From UBA10438 sp964432155 (GTDB lineage: Bacteria > Bacteroidota > Ignavibacteria > Kapaibacteriales > Kapaibacteriaceae): 64,000 bases of DNA. The notes beneath the pieces were generated by a model, which saw nothing but the letters and a program-made list of their open reading frames with translations, did not search any database and had not been told where the DNA came from. Numbering within the stretch: position 1 is the first letter of the stretch; each line of letters opens with the position of its first letter. Position numbers and translations under genes: made by a program. Shown piece by piece: positions 8,063 through 16,242 of the stretch. The stretch lies in the NCBI GenBank assembly GCA_964432155.1, contig CAYSMF010000012.1:3189-67188 (forward strand), in the 5' to 3' direction.

Positions 8063-9804
8063 GGACGGCTCCCTGCAGATTGTACCGTAGGATCAGGAAG
8101 GATTGGAGGCTTGGCTTGTGACTTCTGCTTCTTTTGTACTTCAATGGTTGACACGAGCAGACTTGGCGATGACGCGCTTACGGGTACGCCGCCAGACTCC
8201 GCGCCGCACACTCCGTTGAAGACGCCAAGATCATCTGCAGCAGCAACAATATTGTTGAAGGTCGTCAGTGGTGTACCAATGAGATCGACACCACGAATGA
8301 GTTCATCAGGACGGCCGTCGGCAAACACCTTATACACAACAAGTGGTTGCACGTTGAATGCGTTAGGCACGGTGCGACCAGTAAATGTGAAGCCCCCTTG
8401 AATGTCTTCGAACAACAGACCAAACTCTTTCTGTTGCGCAATGCATTCGCGGCGGAGCATCGACCGCAGTGAATCATACGGGACGGTTGTTGTTGCTTCG
8501 ACAATCAAGTTCGATTGACGCGACACGGCCTTGAACCCAGGCTGACGTCGCCCATGTCCATTCGACGTTGGGAAGTTCTCAATCGGAGAGCGCGACATCA
8601 GGAAGCTCTTGAAGATGCCACTGTCAACGGCAACAACGCGCTTGCCCGGCATACCCTCATCATCGAACGAGAAGGCTCCAACGATATCGGTGCCGCGAAG
8701 CGATGTGATTGTTGGGTCAAACACCACGTTAATGAACGGAGGCAGGATTCGCTTGTTGAGAAACGGCTTGAACGTCTGACTAGAGTTAACGTCTTTCTGA
8801 CGGTGGCCCTCGACGCGGTGACCGAAGATCTCGTGGAAGAACACGCCTGAGCTTCGGCCAGATAGAATAGCGGGTCCGGTATAGGTTTCAAGAAGCGGCG
8901 CCGTGCGGAGCTTACGTGCTAAATCGATCAGTCGACGCACGTCATTCTCCATGGAAGCCTTGGATGGAAGGCGATCGACGGCATAGGCTGAGTAGCTCTC
9001 GTACAAGGGAAGACTCATGCCATCATCGGCTTTCGCCTTGACGATGATGAACATCTTCACAATTGGCTCCGAGAGTTGAACCACGGTACCTTCGGAGTTG
9101 ACGATATACTTCACCAATCGATCCGTCTGGAATGACACACGACCAGAGAGGATGTGTTCCTGATTTGCACACATCGCACTCAACGACCGAACGCGATCAC
9201 GCCACATCGCAGTGTCGTACTCAAACGGACGTGGCTCGGTGATCGACACGTATGCACGCTCACGTGAGAGGTCGGCTGATGAGTCTTCCTCGCGCACTTT
9301 CACCTGGAGATTGGTGAGCACCTTGCCATAGCGTTCGGCAGCTGCAGTATAGGCTTTGTCGGTTGCCGACCAGATGATGCTACGGAGCGCACGCTCATCG
9401 TCACCCGCGGGCATCTCAACACCGCGTGTACCACGCCCCATTTCGAAGGCCACGCCACGAATGCTACGCGTGTTGTCGAGTTCGTATGAACCGACCCGAA
9501 CATCCACGTCGAGAACGCGACGTGATGTCGTGACGTCCACATCGAGCGCTCCCATCGACGCCGTAATCACGGTCGAGGAAACTTCTGTGACAGCGTAGGA
9601 GAGGAAGTAGGGCGCTGGTTTAGCAGTTGCCAATGTTGACATGGTTCGGTCAACCTCGGCGCGCATCGCACGAAGAACGGGCGATTGCGACTGTGCAGTT
9701 GCGATGCTTGAGATGGCAACAAACGCTGCCGTAAGGGCAACGTTACGACGCAGTCGGAGTGAGAACAGTCTTTGAAACAACGTTGAGATCCTCGTCAAGT
9801 TCAT
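8059..9804 (-). CDS. Exported TldD-like metallopeptidase
   Basis: 581 residues from the ATG at 9804. This gives a signal peptide with Arg-rich n-region (LRLRRNVALTAAFVAISSIATAQ), which is more sensible than the in-frame upstream start at 9972. HEIFGH at 324-329 is the zinc motif of TldD, followed by VEGHRQKD, also conserved. It would be the catalytic half of a periplasmic or secreted TldD/TldE-like heterodimer with the next gene. The start overlaps the 3' end of gpmA by 62 bases. A TTG codon further in, still before the signal-peptide core, would reduce this overlap. The substrate is unknown; the E. coli complex degrades unfolded peptides and matures microcin B17. Confidence 0.83.
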   Translation of the reverse strand: MNLTRISTLFQRLFSLRLRRNVALTAAFVAISSIATAQSQSPVLRAMRAEVDRTMSTLATAKPAPYFLSYAVTEVSSTVITASMGALDVDVTTSRRVLDVDVRVGSYELDNTRSIRGVAFEMGRGTRGVEMPAGDDERALRSIIWSATDKAYTAAAERYGKVLTNLQVKVREEDSSADLSRERAYVSITEPRPFEYDTAMWRDRVRSLSAMCANQEHILSGRVSFQTDRLVKYIVNSEGTVVQLSEPIVKMFIIVKAKADDGMSLPLYESYSAYAVDRLPSKASMENDVRRLIDLARKLRTAPLLETYTGPAILSGRSSGVFFHEIFGHRVEGHRQKDVNSSQTFKPFLNKRILPPFINVVFDPTITSLRGTDIVGAFSFDDEGMPGKRVVAVDSGIFKSFLMSRSPIENFPTSNGHGRRQPGFKAVSRQSNLIVEATTTVPYDSLRSMLRRECIAQQKEFGLLFEDIQGGFTFTGRTVPNAFNVQPLVVYKVFADGRPDELIRGVDLIGTPLTTFNNIVAAADDLGVFNGVCGAESGGVPVSASSPSLLVSTIEVQKKQKSQAKPPILPDPTVQSAGSRP

Positions 9805-10363
9805 AGGTGATCGGAACGCCAGTGGCGATCTCGGTCTTGAGAATTTCGTCGGGAGAGAGATGCTCAACAAACATGACAAGTGCGCGGAGCGAATTGCCGT
9901 GCGCCACAACGAGAACGTTCTTTCCATCGCGGAGCAAGGGAACGATGCGTGATTCGAAGTACGGTGCAACACGTGCCTGCGTATCCTTCAGCGACTCGCC
10001 ATTTGGTGGCGGCACGTCGTAGGAGCGTCGCCAAACATGAACCTGTTCAGCTCCGAACTTCTCCGCAGTCTCTGCCTTGTTCAACCCCTGAAGGTCGCCA
10101 TAGTGACGCTCGTTGAGCGCTTGATCGCGATGCACAGGAATGTCATGGATGCCAGCTTCCGCACAAGCAATCTCTGCCGTGCGCATTGCACGCTTAAGAA
10201 CGGAGGTAAACAACACATCAACCGGGACGCCCTTCAGAACGTGACCTGCGGCAGCGGCCTCGCGTTCGCCTTTTGGCGAAAGGTCGACATCAACCCAGCC
10301 GGTGAAGCGATTCTCGAGGTTCCATTGTGATTCACCGTGGCGGACGAGTGTAAGGCGCGGCAT
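9743..10363 (-). CDS. gpmA: 2,3-bisphosphoglycerate-dependent phosphoglycerate mutase
   Basis: 206 residues. The phosphohistidine motif is LVRHGESQWN (His8), with NRFTGWVDVDLS next. The second half of the active site is ERHYGDLQGLNK and the second histidine is in VVAHGNSLRALV. This is the short type of dPGM, lacking an insertion found in the 248-residue enzyme. It interconverts 3- and 2-phosphoglycerate in glycolysis. The start overlaps the stop of the epimerase gene by one base (TAATG), so it belongs to the same minus-strand transcription unit. Confidence 0.93.
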   Translation of the reverse strand: MPRLTLVRHGESQWNLENRFTGWVDVDLSPKGEREAAAAGHVLKGVPVDVLFTSVLKRAMRTAEIACAEAGIHDIPVHRDQALNERHYGDLQGLNKAETAEKFGAEQVHVWRRSYDVPPPNGESLKDTQARVAPYFESRIVPLLRDGKNVLVVAHGNSLRALVMFVEHLSPDEILKTEIATGVPITYELDEDLNVVSKTVLTPTAS

Positions 10364-10767
10364 TAGTGTTTCTCCGAACAGAGTTCCATGAGTACGCCAC
10401 CCGTTGATGATGGGTGCAGAAAGGCAACCAGCATGTCGTGTGCGCCATGTTGTGGCTCGGTGTTGATTAACCGAATATCGTTTTCGGACAGGCGCTGAAG
10501 GTCTTCGCCAATGGTGTCGGTTCGGAATGCAATGTGGTGAATTCCCTCGCCACGCTTTTCGAGGAACTTCGCAATAGGCGACTCTGCATGGAGAGGCGCA
10601 GTGAGTTCGATGCGCACACCATTCAATGCAAACGATGCAATATCGACGCCTTGATCAACCACTTGCTCACGATGGATGTCGGTGAGTTGAAAAATTGAAC
10701 GGTAGAGCGCGATGCTTGCCTCGAGGTCACGTACGGCAATGCCGATGTGGTCGACAGCTTGAATCAT
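10363..10767 (-). CDS. mce: Methylmalonyl-CoA epimerase
   Basis: 134 residues from the ATG at 10767; upstream sequence in the same frame belongs to the preceding gene. It is a glyoxalase/VOC fold: AVDHIGIAVRDLEASIALY at the N terminus (metal His), EGIHHIAFRT in the middle (His), and GGVLMELCSE at the end (Glu), all metal ligands of the family. The enzyme converts S- to R-methylmalonyl-CoA in propionate metabolism. The mutase genes are not in the window. ATG and the upstream stop share an ATGA overlap. Confidence 0.9.
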   Translation of the reverse strand: MIQAVDHIGIAVRDLEASIALYRSIFQLTDIHREQVVDQGVDIASFALNGVRIELTAPLHAESPIAKFLEKRGEGIHHIAFRTDTIGEDLQRLSENDIRLINTEPQHGAHDMLVAFLHPSSTGGVLMELCSEKH

Positions 10768-11525
10768 TGGAGACTCCGCTTGTGAAGCAGCGTGCTGGCA
10801 TGTTCGAGATCTGCAACCGTATTGATTCCATGCAGCTCTTCCCATGAAGGGGCACACCATGCATCGACGACCAATCCGTCGGACTGCAGAATTCCGATAA
10901 TGTCTGTTAGGTAGAACTCGCCCTGTGCATTGGTGTTCGACACCCGTGACAGCGATGGGTAGAGCGACTCTGAGCGCACCACATAGATGCCCGAGTTAAT
11001 CTCGGTGATGGCACGTTCCTCGTCGCTTGCATCCTTGTGCTCGACGATACGTAGCAGGTTGCCGTCGGCGTCGCGCACAATACGGCCGTACCCTGATGGG
11101 TCTGGCACGCGTGCTGTGAGCACAGTCGCAACCGCATTGCCCGAGCGATGACGGTCGACCAGGGCCTGCAGGGTTGCCGTTGTGAGCAGGGGGACATCTC
11201 CGCTAAGAATGATCACGTCAGCATGACGTGATGCAAGTAGCGGAGCGGTTTGCTGTACGGCATGGCCCGTACCAAGCTGTTGATCTTGCACCACACAGGC
11301 AGCCGTTGGCATCGTCTCTGCAACGTAGGCCGCAACGGCCTCGCGCTGATGTCCGACGATAACGACGACGGCATCCGGCTGAAGATCTGATGATTGTTGA
11401 AGGACGTATCCGAGAAGCGGAGTGCCGTTCAGCGGAGCGAGCACCTTGGCAAGGTTGGGATTGCCCATGCGCTTGCCTTGTCCCGCAGCCAGAATCGCAA
11501 CGGCGAGTTCGCGGTGGTGTTGCAT
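10764..11525 (-). CDS. GlmU-type nucleotidyltransferase without the acetyltransferase domain
   Basis: 253 residues. The N terminus has LAAGQGKRMG, then LAKVLAPLNGTPLL; further QLGTGHAV, LSGDVPLL, GYGRIV and EINSGIYVV follow, the order of the GlmU uridyltransferase domain (UDP-GlcNAc pyrophosphorylase). The left-handed beta-helix acetyltransferase domain of bifunctional GlmU is absent, because the gene stops where that domain would begin. It would make UDP-sugars from sugar 1-phosphate and UTP. Whether it supplies UDP-GlcNAc or another NDP-sugar cannot be told. It sits between panD (3-base gap) and mce (4-base overlap). Confidence 0.85.
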   Translation of the reverse strand: MQHHRELAVAILAAGQGKRMGNPNLAKVLAPLNGTPLLGYVLQQSSDLQPDAVVVIVGHQREAVAAYVAETMPTAACVVQDQQLGTGHAVQQTAPLLASRHADVIILSGDVPLLTTATLQALVDRHRSGNAVATVLTARVPDPSGYGRIVRDADGNLLRIVEHKDASDEERAITEINSGIYVVRSESLYPSLSRVSNTNAQGEFYLTDIIGILQSDGLVVDAWCAPSWEELHGINTVADLEHASTLLHKRSLQ

Positions 11526-11528
11526 GTT

Positions 11529-11924
11529 TTAGTTGTGACGCGGCAGATGGGTGTAGGCTTCGACACTCGAAGAAATCGATACAGGATCGTTCTTCGCATC
11601 AACGAGGACAACCGTAGGCTTATACGCACGCGCTTCGGCATCGGGCATCGTCGTGTAGCTGATGATGATGATTTCATCGTCGATATGCCCCTTACGCGCA
11701 GCTGCTCCATTGAGGCAGATATCGCGCGATCCACGTGTTCCTGGGATCACGTACGTTTCGAAGCGCTCGCCGTTGTTGATGTTCACAACGGAGACCTTCT
11801 CATACGCGATGAGATCTGCTGCTTCCATGAGCTCTTCATCAATCGTCAGACTGCCCTCGTAATAGAGGTCGGCCTGCGTGATCCGAGCACGGTGAAGTTT
11901 CGACTTAAACATGACGCGATTCAT
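11529..11924 (-). CDS. panD: Aspartate 1-decarboxylase precursor
   Basis: 131 residues. The self-cleavage site Gly24-Ser25 is present in YYEGSLTID, which generates the pyruvoyl group. The sequences LHRARITQADL, YEKVSVVNINNGERFETYVI and GTRGSRDICLNGAAAR are diagnostic of PanD. It makes beta-alanine for pantothenate and CoA in the cytoplasm. It is the first gene of a minus-strand run that continues through glmU-like, mce, gpmA and the TldD/E pair. A TAACTTTG box lies 42 bases upstream of the start. Confidence 0.95.
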   Translation of the reverse strand: MNRVMFKSKLHRARITQADLYYEGSLTIDEELMEAADLIAYEKVSVVNINNGERFETYVIPGTRGSRDICLNGAAARKGHIDDEIIIISYTTMPDAEARAYKPTVVLVDAKNDPVSISSSVEAYTHLPRHN

Positions 11925-11966
11925 GGAAACGCTCCCGTGATGGCGTGCTGAAGGTGATTAGGGTCA

Positions 11967-11974
11967 CAAAGTTA
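11967..11974 (-). promoter_or_regulatory. -7 box TAACTTTG for the panD run
   Basis: The minus strand reads TAACTTTG, a full TAnnTTTG match, 42 bases before panD and divergent from the AtuA-like gene. A -33 element is not obvious. Confidence 0.45.
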
Positions 11975-12013
11975 CCGTTTTCGGGCGGACAGACGAACTA
12001 CCTGGGAGGTTCG

Positions 12014-12021
12014 TATTTTCG
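12014..12021 (+). promoter_or_regulatory. -7-like box TATTTTCG
   Basis: TATTTTCG ends 4 bases before the ATG at 12026. The same TAnnTTCG variant recurs at rpsA and ansA. Confidence 0.4.
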
Positions 12022-12025
12022 CGGT

Positions 12026-12367
12026 ATGAAAATCACCCTCGGTCAAATCGCTCATGCTCGCAGTGGCGACAAGGGCGACGCTGCCAATTGCGGCGTTATC
12101 GCGTTCAAGGAAGAATGGTATCCAATCATCCGAGATGCGCTGACGACCGAGCGCGTGGCGGCGTATTTCAAGGGCGTGTGCCTCGGCCCCGTTGAGCGCT
12201 ATGAAATCCCGAACCTTTGGGCCGTCAACTTCGTGCTCAATAACACGTTGGGAGGGGGCGGAACGGTCTCCCTTAAGCTTGATGCTCAGGGCAAGACGAT
12301 CGCCTCGGCAATGCTGATGATGGAAATCGACGTCGACCCAGCAGTGCTTGGCTCACTGGAACACTAA
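12026..12367 (+). CDS. AtuA-like C-terminal domain protein, stand-alone
   Basis: 113 residues from the ATG at 12026. The motif IAHARSGDKGDAANCGVIA, then ERYEIPNLWAVNFVLNNTLGGGGTVSLKLDAQGKT, match the domain found C-terminal to AtuA (DUF1446) in acyclic-terpene catabolism proteins and also as a separate small protein. The biochemical role of the domain is not settled. Here there is no AtuA or acyl-CoA carboxylase neighbour, so pathway context is lacking. It faces the panD run and converges on the lipoprotein gene. Confidence 0.72.
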   Translation: MKITLGQIAHARSGDKGDAANCGVIAFKEEWYPIIRDALTTERVAAYFKGVCLGPVERYEIPNLWAVNFVLNNTLGGGGTVSLKLDAQGKTIASAMLMMEIDVDPAVLGSLEH

Positions 12368-12381
12368 TCAGGCGAGGGGGC

Positions 12382-12852
12382 TTACTTGCCTCCGCCGCCA
12401 GGCATGAGTGGACTTCCAACACCGCACGAGGTTTCGAGCGAGGTGAGGATCGGGCGCATCCAAGCCTTAACCTGTTCGCCAGACCAGCGCTTGTCCCATG
12501 TCTGCGTGACGTCGCTGCCATCCATGCGGGTTGACACCGAATACACGTCAACATGGACAGAATCGCCAGTGTGCTGCACGCGCCATGTGCGCACGAGCAT
12601 CGTGTACCGGTACTCAACCTGGCTGATCGAATCCTGAGCAACGATCACGCGCTCTGCGGGATTCTGCTCGACGACTGTGTATCCGTGTTGGTCGAAGACG
12701 CCAGCTACGGACTTCATCCAAGCAGTCGTATCGCCTGTGCAGGGCATCGACATGGTCCGCTTGCGATCCATGTAATTGAAGACGCTGCAGCCACTGAGGA
12801 GCAGACTCCACGCCATGGCAATGACGATGATCCATCCTGATGTTCGCTGCAT
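12382..12852 (-). CDS. Putative lipoprotein, function unknown
   Basis: 156 residues from the ATG at 12852. The leader IVIAMAWSLLLSGCSVF has a lipobox (LSGC) and so predicts lipidation and envelope anchoring. The rest contains DRKRTMSMPCTGDTTAWMKSVAGVFDQHGYTVVEQ and a beta-rich middle (VEYRYTMLVRTWRVQH), suggesting a small alpha/beta domain. No family was recognised. It is divergent from the kynureninase gene, with 38 bases between starts. Confidence 0.6.
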   Translation of the reverse strand: MQRTSGWIIVIAMAWSLLLSGCSVFNYMDRKRTMSMPCTGDTTAWMKSVAGVFDQHGYTVVEQNPAERVIVAQDSISQVEYRYTMLVRTWRVQHTGDSVHVDVYSVSTRMDGSDVTQTWDKRWSGEQVKAWMRPILTSLETSCGVGSPLMPGGGGK

Positions 12853-12890
12853 GTCCGTACTCCGTTCTGAAAACAAAAGCGCAAATTAGC

Positions 12891-14186
12891 ATGATGAAGA
12901 CGCAACACCCTAATTCGACCGCCTGGAATGCGACCGCTACGGGGCTTGATGCTGCCGACACGCTCAAGAACTTCCGAGAGCAGTTTTCGTTTCCGCAGCA
13001 CAACGGAACCGATGCGGTGTACATGTGTGGTAACTCCCTTGGTCTGCAGCCGAAGCGAACACAGGCGTATTTCGAGCAGGAGCTTGAAGATTGGCGCCAG
13101 TTTGCTGTCGACGGCCATTTCCGGGCTAAAAACCCATGGTACTCCTACCATCGGTGGTTTGCCGAACCGCTGGCACGGATCGTCGGGGCTCGTCCACACG
13201 AGGTTGTGGCGATGAATACGCTAACGGTGAACCTTCACCTCGCAATGGTGTCGTTCTACCGTCCAACGAAGTCTCGTTCGAAGATTATCATTGCAGGACA
13301 CGAGTTTCCGTCGGACCGATACGCGGTCGAGAGCCAGATTCGGGTCCATGGATTTGATCCTGCCGACACGCTCATCGAGATTCAGCCACTTCCTGGTCAC
13401 TCGACGCTCACAACAGAACAGATCTGCGCCACGATTGCCGAACACGGCGATTCAGTTGCGCTCGTCATGCTGAGTGGTGTGCATTTCTACTCAGGACAGC
13501 GATTCGAGATGCAGACCATTGCATCATGCGCGAAATCTGTTGGCGCGCACATCGGACTCGATCTTGCGCACGCAGTTGGAAATGTCGAGCTCGAACTCCA
13601 CGCATGGGGTATCGACTTTGCCATCTGGTGTTCATACAAGTACCTCAACGCTGGTCCCGGAGCAGTAGGCGGAATGTTTATCCATGAAGCTTATGCACAG
13701 CGACCGGATTTGCCGCGATTTGCGGGCTGGTGGGGGAATGATGAATCAACACGATTCATGATGGACCACGCCTTTGTGCCATCATATGGCGTTGATGGTT
13801 GGCAGTTGTCGAATGCGCAAGTGATGAACATGGTCGGACTTCGCGCATCGCTCGAGATCTTCGATGAGGCAGGGTTCGCGGCGCTCTGCGCCAAGCGCAC
13901 ACAGCTGACAGGGTTGCTCCATTCAATCCTTTCCGACATCGTTGCATCACATCCGTGGATGCGCATCATCACCCCGTCGGATCCACATCAGCGTGGTGCC
14001 CAGCTCAGTATTCAGTTTGAACGTGATGGTCGCGCCGTGTTCGAGGCCTTGATCGCACGTGGAATCGTAGTTGACTGGCGCACGCCAGATGTGATTCGAA
14101 TTTCTCCAGCTCCTCTCTACGTGCGATATGCCGACGTTGTGCGCGTTGGAGAAGAGCTACATGATATCCTTCAGGAGTTTGCGTGA
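12891..14186 (+). CDS. kynU: Kynureninase
   Basis: 431 residues, starting at the first of two adjacent ATG codons (12891, 12894). Family marks: MCGNSLGLQPKRTQAYFEQELEDW, NPWYSYH, AMNTLTVNLHL, and the PLP lysine K250 in WCSYKYLNAGPGAVGG. The enzyme cleaves kynurenine (or 3-hydroxykynurenine) to anthranilate (or 3-hydroxyanthranilate) and alanine. No other tryptophan-catabolic or quinolinate gene is seen in this window. The stop overlaps the GTG start of the rRNA methyltransferase gene (GTGA). Confidence 0.95.
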   Translation: MMKTQHPNSTAWNATATGLDAADTLKNFREQFSFPQHNGTDAVYMCGNSLGLQPKRTQAYFEQELEDWRQFAVDGHFRAKNPWYSYHRWFAEPLARIVGARPHEVVAMNTLTVNLHLAMVSFYRPTKSRSKIIIAGHEFPSDRYAVESQIRVHGFDPADTLIEIQPLPGHSTLTTEQICATIAEHGDSVALVMLSGVHFYSGQRFEMQTIASCAKSVGAHIGLDLAHAVGNVELELHAWGIDFAIWCSYKYLNAGPGAVGGMFIHEAYAQRPDLPRFAGWWGNDESTRFMMDHAFVPSYGVDGWQLSNAQVMNMVGLRASLEIFDEAGFAALCAKRTQLTGLLHSILSDIVASHPWMRIITPSDPHQRGAQLSIQFERDGRAVFEALIARGIVVDWRTPDVIRISPAPLYVRYADVVRVGEELHDILQEFA

Positions 14187-14959
14187 GTGATGCAGCCGTC
14201 GATCCCGGACGCTATGTTGTTGGTCGTCGAGCTGTAGCAGAAGCTCTCGAGAGTGGTGCGCCACTTGAAAAGGTGTTCGTTGCGTATACCGTTGACGAAG
14301 GGGGCGCGCTGTCGCAACTCCGCGCTGCTGCGCGCAATCGGGGTGTTCAGTGCAGCACAATGGACAAGCGCAAGTTCTCGGCGCTCGAGCGGCAGCTTGG
14401 CTGCGCTCCGAATGATGCGCAAGGGGTGATCGCGATTCGTCCAGTTCGCGAAGCGCTAACGCTTGACGAACTTCTCGCCCAAGCGCGAGCAGCAAGTGAA
14501 GATCCGATCGTCGTCGTGCTTGATGGCATTACCGATCCACACAATCTTGGGGCGATTGCACGAAGTGCCGAAGCCGTTGGTGCAGCAGGGATGGTGCTAC
14601 CAACGAAGTATAGTGCGCCGATCACCCCAGTCGCTGTGAAAGCCTCTGCAGGAGCACTCGAGCACTTGCCGATTGCCAAGGTGCCTCGCGTCTCTGAGGC
14701 TCTCAAGCATTGTCGATCGCTCGGATGGCGTGTTGTCGGGACGGCGATACCTGCCTCGGCTGTGTATACCGACGATGTGTATCAGGGTCCACTGGTGATC
14801 GTTATCGGCAACGAGGGCGAAGGACTTCATCCGAGCGTGCAGGCGGTCTGTGATGTGCTCGTCGAGATCCCGATGGCAGGACACGTGCAGTCGCTTAATG
14901 CGTCGGTTGCTGCGGGGATTGTGCTGTTTGCCGCAAGATCCCGTCGTAGAGGATCGTAA
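14183..14959 (+). CDS. rlmB: TrmH/RlmB-type rRNA 2'-O-methyltransferase
   Basis: 258 residues with a GTG start at 14183. An N-terminal RNA-binding substrate domain (about 10-80) starts with GRYVVGRRAVAEALE. The SpoU methyltransferase domain follows with its three motifs: VLDGITDPHNLGAIARSAEAVGA (motif 1), VIGNEGEGLHP (motif 2) and IPMAGHVQSLNASVAAGI (motif 3). RlmB methylates G2251 of 23S rRNA; related enzymes hit tRNA or other rRNA sites, so the exact base is inferred. The 3' end overlaps the convergent TetR gene by 65 bases. Confidence 0.88.
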   Translation: MSDAAVDPGRYVVGRRAVAEALESGAPLEKVFVAYTVDEGGALSQLRAAARNRGVQCSTMDKRKFSALERQLGCAPNDAQGVIAIRPVREALTLDELLAQARAASEDPIVVVLDGITDPHNLGAIARSAEAVGAAGMVLPTKYSAPITPVAVKASAGALEHLPIAKVPRVSEALKHCRSLGWRVVGTAIPASAVYTDDVYQGPLVIVIGNEGEGLHPSVQAVCDVLVEIPMAGHVQSLNASVAAGIVLFAARSRRRGS

Positions 14960-16130
14960 ACACTACGTCGTGAGGCGCGCGCGTAGATCCTACGAGGTGT
15001 GCGCGCGAATCCAGCAACAACACGTGCTCTACGGTGAGTCGAACCAGTGCAATGAGTGCCGGTACATCGATTGTTTCGCGCAGGAGCCCCATTCGCCGTC
15101 CTTCGGCAGCTGCACGCGAAATGTGGTATTCGAAGGAGCTGCGTCGCCATGCCATGAATGCATGGTGCTGCCGCGGCAACGCGTTGGCTAGATCATCAAT
15201 GAAGATTGGTGATAGCTCGCTCAAGACATGCACGTATGTCGTGATCAACGTATGCAGGTCGCGCTGGAATGTCGTTGCGTTATCGAACGTTAGCGGATCA
15301 CAGCGACGATCGACCTCGCGCGCAGATTGGAGCAGAATCGTTGTAGCGATGTGCGCCTTCTTCGCGTACTGTTCGTAGAGTGTTCGTTTTGAGATCCCAA
15401 GAGATCGCGCGATCTCGTCGGAGCTTGTCTTTGTGTAACCGAAGGTATTGAACAGGGCTAGCGATGCTGCGAGCGTTAGTGAACGATCCACCGGAGCAGT
15501 GCGTATTGCGAACTGTTGGTGCGGAGTTGCAGAAGTAACGATGCCACGCAGCAGTAGCTCCATCAGGCCCTGATACAGTTGCAACGACGACACGGACGAC
15601 GTTTCGAGCGTTACGTAGTCCATGCATTTGTCAACCAAAACGCCATACATCGCAATGATATCGTCAACCGAAATGTCGTTGCGAATCTCACCGCGTGTAA
15701 TACCCTCGTCGATCAAGCTTCGGAACGCTACATAGCGCTCGATGCGCCATGCGCGAAGCTCCTCCCATACCGCTGGAGCCGCTCGCTGAAAATCATGCAG
15801 GAGTCTCGGCGAACGGATGCGTGCATAGATGGGGGAGATCTGGATCACAAGCCGTTCGAGGCGATCGGCAACAGACGACTTGTGGTCGGAATAGATCGCC
15901 TCGGTACGTTCTTCGATGGACCGTGTTGCCATGCGAACGACGCTTCGCAGAATATCCTCCTTCGAAGGGAACACTTTGTAGAGTGTCTTCTTCGAAATCC
16001 CCAGCATGCGGGAGATCGTATCAGTGGAAGTGCGAGAATACCCACCGTGCACAAATGCGTCGAGTGCGCGACGAATAATCGTCTCGCGCAGACGCTCAGG
16101 GTGTTGTTCGGATGAGTGTTGATCGTCCAT
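14895..16130 (-). CDS. Double TetR-family transcriptional regulator (two TetR units in one chain)
   Basis: 411 residues from the ATG at 16130, twice the usual TetR length. Unit 1 has a helix-turn-helix at about 16-60 (RRALDAFVHGGYSRTSTDTISRM, LGISKKTLYKVFPSKEDIL). Unit 2 has a second at about 218-262 (ALFNTFGYTKTSSDEIAR, SLGISKRTLYEQYAKKAHI). Each is followed by about 130 to 150 residues of helical ligand or dimer domain containing AFRSLI and AWRRSSFEYH segments. The reading frame is uninterrupted. One chain could act like a built-in dimer. Targets are unknown; the divergent neighbour is lysS and the convergent one rlmB. A near-match CATCTTCG box lies 7 bases before the ATG. Confidence 0.85.
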   Translation of the reverse strand: MDDQHSSEQHPERLRETIIRRALDAFVHGGYSRTSTDTISRMLGISKKTLYKVFPSKEDILRSVVRMATRSIEERTEAIYSDHKSSVADRLERLVIQISPIYARIRSPRLLHDFQRAAPAVWEELRAWRIERYVAFRSLIDEGITRGEIRNDISVDDIIAMYGVLVDKCMDYVTLETSSVSSLQLYQGLMELLLRGIVTSATPHQQFAIRTAPVDRSLTLAASLALFNTFGYTKTSSDEIARSLGISKRTLYEQYAKKAHIATTILLQSAREVDRRCDPLTFDNATTFQRDLHTLITTYVHVLSELSPIFIDDLANALPRQHHAFMAWRRSSFEYHISRAAAEGRRMGLLRETIDVPALIALVRLTVEHVLLLDSRAHLVGSTRAPHDVVFTILYDGILRQTAQSPQQPTH

Positions 16131-16197
16131 GCAGAACGAAGATGCGGGAAAACATCGAATCTCACCACCGTGCACCCTTCGATGCGCTCTGGGTGGC

Positions 16198-16205
16198 TAT
16201 CTTTG
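16198..16205 (+). promoter_or_regulatory. -7 box TATCTTTG of lysS
   Basis: Full TAnnTTTG match, 37 bases before the ATG at 16243. It supports that start over the upstream in-frame ATG at 16129, which lies ahead of the box. Confidence 0.5.
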
Positions 16206-16242
16206 CCATTCACAGACTCCCTCATTTGATGATGTAGAACGT

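Noticed and set aside
12881..12888. TAATTTGC as a -7 box for the lipoprotein gene
   Set aside because: Only a partial match (spacing of TTTG to TA is wrong) and no -33 element.
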